Shown here: piece after piece, positions 38,990 to 39,882 of the stretch
Numbering within the stretch: the stretch's first letter is position 1
Layout of the letters: each line of letters begins with the position of its first letter
IMG/VR virus record: IMGVR_UViG_3300026479_000023
Location: 1-39,882 of that record
Source: a virus
DNA: 39,882 nucleotides
Reading direction: 5' to 3' (one strand)
Position numbers and translations under genes: made by a program
The notes under the pieces: generated by a model
Database searches by the model: none
Seen by the model: only the letters and a program-made list of their open reading frames with translations
What the model was told of the DNA's origin: nothing

Positions 38990-39487
38990 TTACCTGATAT
39001 TAAGGTGGGTCCCATATGGTTTCAGGGAAGCCCACTCCACTTCTTTTTCCTTTAAGAGTTCCCTTACCTTGTCCTTGTCTACTACCGGAGGCTGTGGGAT
39101 CAGGAACCTGCCTGGTATGTCATCCAGGTTGTCCGTAATCTCCATAGGCTGCTTTCCTCCATTTTTAGACACGCTGAAGCTGAACAGGACAGTCTTGAAT
39201 TTAGTCTTTCCAATAAACTCCAGGTTTGACTGCAGGGTGTCTTTCAAACGCTGCGCCCTATTTTCCAGGGACATCCTGCGGGCGGTAAGCCTTGCAGCTT
39301 CCGCCTTAAGAGCTTCTGCGTCGGCCAGCATGGATTTAATGAGTTTTGCATAGTTGTCGGCCTTGTCCTCAATTTCTCCCTCAATAGATTCCAGGGTGTC
39401 TAAGATCACCTGTTCATCTGTCTCGCCGTCATATAGCATTTCAGCAATGGATTCCCATTCCTCAGTTAATTCATATAATTTACTCAT
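38990..39487 (-). CDS. Siphovirus Gp157 family protein
   Basis: 165 residues. MSKLYELTEEWESIAEMLYDGE, then a long helix KADNYAKLIKSMLADAEALKAEAARL, then KTVLFSFSVSKNGGKQPMEI and IPQPPVVDKDKVRELLK. This order is the Gp157 family (an early replication-module protein; in Streptococcus phages linked with resistance). Acts probably in DNA metabolism. Confidence 0.93.
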   Translation of the reverse strand: MSKLYELTEEWESIAEMLYDGETDEQVILDTLESIEGEIEDKADNYAKLIKSMLADAEALKAEAARLTARRMSLENRAQRLKDTLQSNLEFIGKTKFKTVLFSFSVSKNGGKQPMEITDNLDDIPGRFLIPQPPVVDKDKVRELLKEKEVEWASLKPYGTHLNIR

Positions 39488-39533
39488 TGACTAATCCTCC
39501 GTATCTACCCTATAATAAGGGTGTTTTTATTTA

Positions 39534-39882
39534 TCAAGTCCCTGATTGCTTCCCGGCGCCAGGGGCTTTTGCAATGTCTATTTTTTCTAATTTTCCGCGC
39601 TCGCCTACGCGGTGGAACTGATTTGCGAAGTCAAGTATCGCATTGCGGGCCGCTATATACTCTGGGTCATCACAATCCAGCTTGCAAAAGTGGTATGCCA
39701 ATTGCACGGCAATACGCTTGCACACCTTGACCGCAAGACCTCCACACCACAATGGCCAGCACGAAAAGTCCAGGTCGGCTCCTCTCAGGTCGGCTCCTCT
39801 CAGGTTGGCTCTTCTCAGGTCGGCTCCGCTCAGGTTGGCTCTTCTCAGGTCGGCTCCTCTCAGGTTGGCATCTCTCAGGTTG
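39534..39882 (-). CDS. Pentapeptide-repeat protein (N-terminus outside the window)
   Basis: The frame runs off the right edge. Visible from the edge are about seven pentapeptides of the A(D/N)LRx type (for example GADLRRANLSGADLRRANL), then LDFSCWPLWCGGLAVKVCKRI and a helical C-terminus ending in KAPGAGKQSGT. Pentapeptide repeats form a right-handed quadrilateral beta-helix; some mimic DNA and inhibit gyrase. The coding DNA forms 15-bp direct repeats at 39776-39882. Role in this phage is unknown. Early gene position. Confidence 0.88.
   Translation of the reverse strand, partial: NLRDANLRGADLRRANLSGADLRRANLRGADLRGADLDFSCWPLWCGGLAVKVCKRIAVQLAYHFCKLDCDDPEYIAARNAILDFANQFHRVGERGKLEKIDIAKAPGAGKQSGT

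Overview
The window is a temperate siphovirus (prophage or assembled phage genome) of a low-GC Firmicute, most likely a Clostridia/Lachnospiraceae host. The basis is strong AGGAGG-type ribosome binding sites, L27-like Prp cleavage leaders on structural proteins, a MuF/SPP1-type portal module, a Hol44-type holin and GH25 endolysin, and DUF927/CHC2/DUF669/Gp157 replication genes. No host housekeeping gene is visible. The left edge cuts a tyrosine integrase and the right edge cuts a pentapeptide-repeat protein.

Layout. The lytic programme is on the minus strand, right to left. Replication and recombination genes occupy 39.9-32.3 kb (pentapeptide protein, Gp157, Sak4-like ATPase, DUF669, CHC2 and DUF927 primase/helicase, an iteron-like repeat cluster, RecU-like nuclease, SF2 helicase). 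Small regulatory genes follow at 32.3-30.3 kb. Then come an unusual structured-RNA region, a GNAT toxin/antitoxin-like pair and a 5' tRNA half (30.3-28.8 kb). Packaging and head genes lie at 28.7-22.0 kb, with an embedded thioredoxin-like gene and a Prp protease. Neck and tail genes lie at 22.0-9.7 kb, including a canonical -1 frameshift site for the tail chaperones and a DGR-like receptor-binding protein. The lysis module is at 9.6-6.6 kb.

The accessory island (about 1.2-6.5 kb) is the most interesting part. It holds small divergent operons around an 81-residue HTH regulator. Two near-identical promoters flank this regulator, one on each strand, and each carries the same palindrome (TCACTAA-NN-TTAGTGA) exactly in its 17-bp spacer. 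The leftward operon ends in a DUF1874/AcrIII-1 family protein, a predicted viral ring nuclease that degrades cyclic tetra-adenylate and so disarms type III CRISPR. Two stand-alone small-RNA units, each with a promoter and terminator, carry one solitary CRISPR-repeat-like element: a hairpin whose last G is followed directly by the 11-nt handle TGGATTGAAAC (SRU1, 1652-1685, + strand) or TGGATTGAAAT (SRU2, 4312-4286, - strand). This is the geometry of a type I-C crRNA repeat processed by Cas5d. They are candidates for RNA anti-CRISPRs. Together the island looks like a multi-layer anti-CRISPR locus (RNA mimics for type I-C, ring nuclease for type III) with an Aca-like regulator and several unknown small proteins.

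Two further small RNAs follow: an orphan hairpin RNA (5466-5537) and a structured RNA (5726-5821) directly before a DUF3800 gene. The second resembles known DUF3800-associated RNA motifs and has a layout like type III toxin-antitoxin systems. All functions are inferred by reading the sequence; no search or folding program was run.
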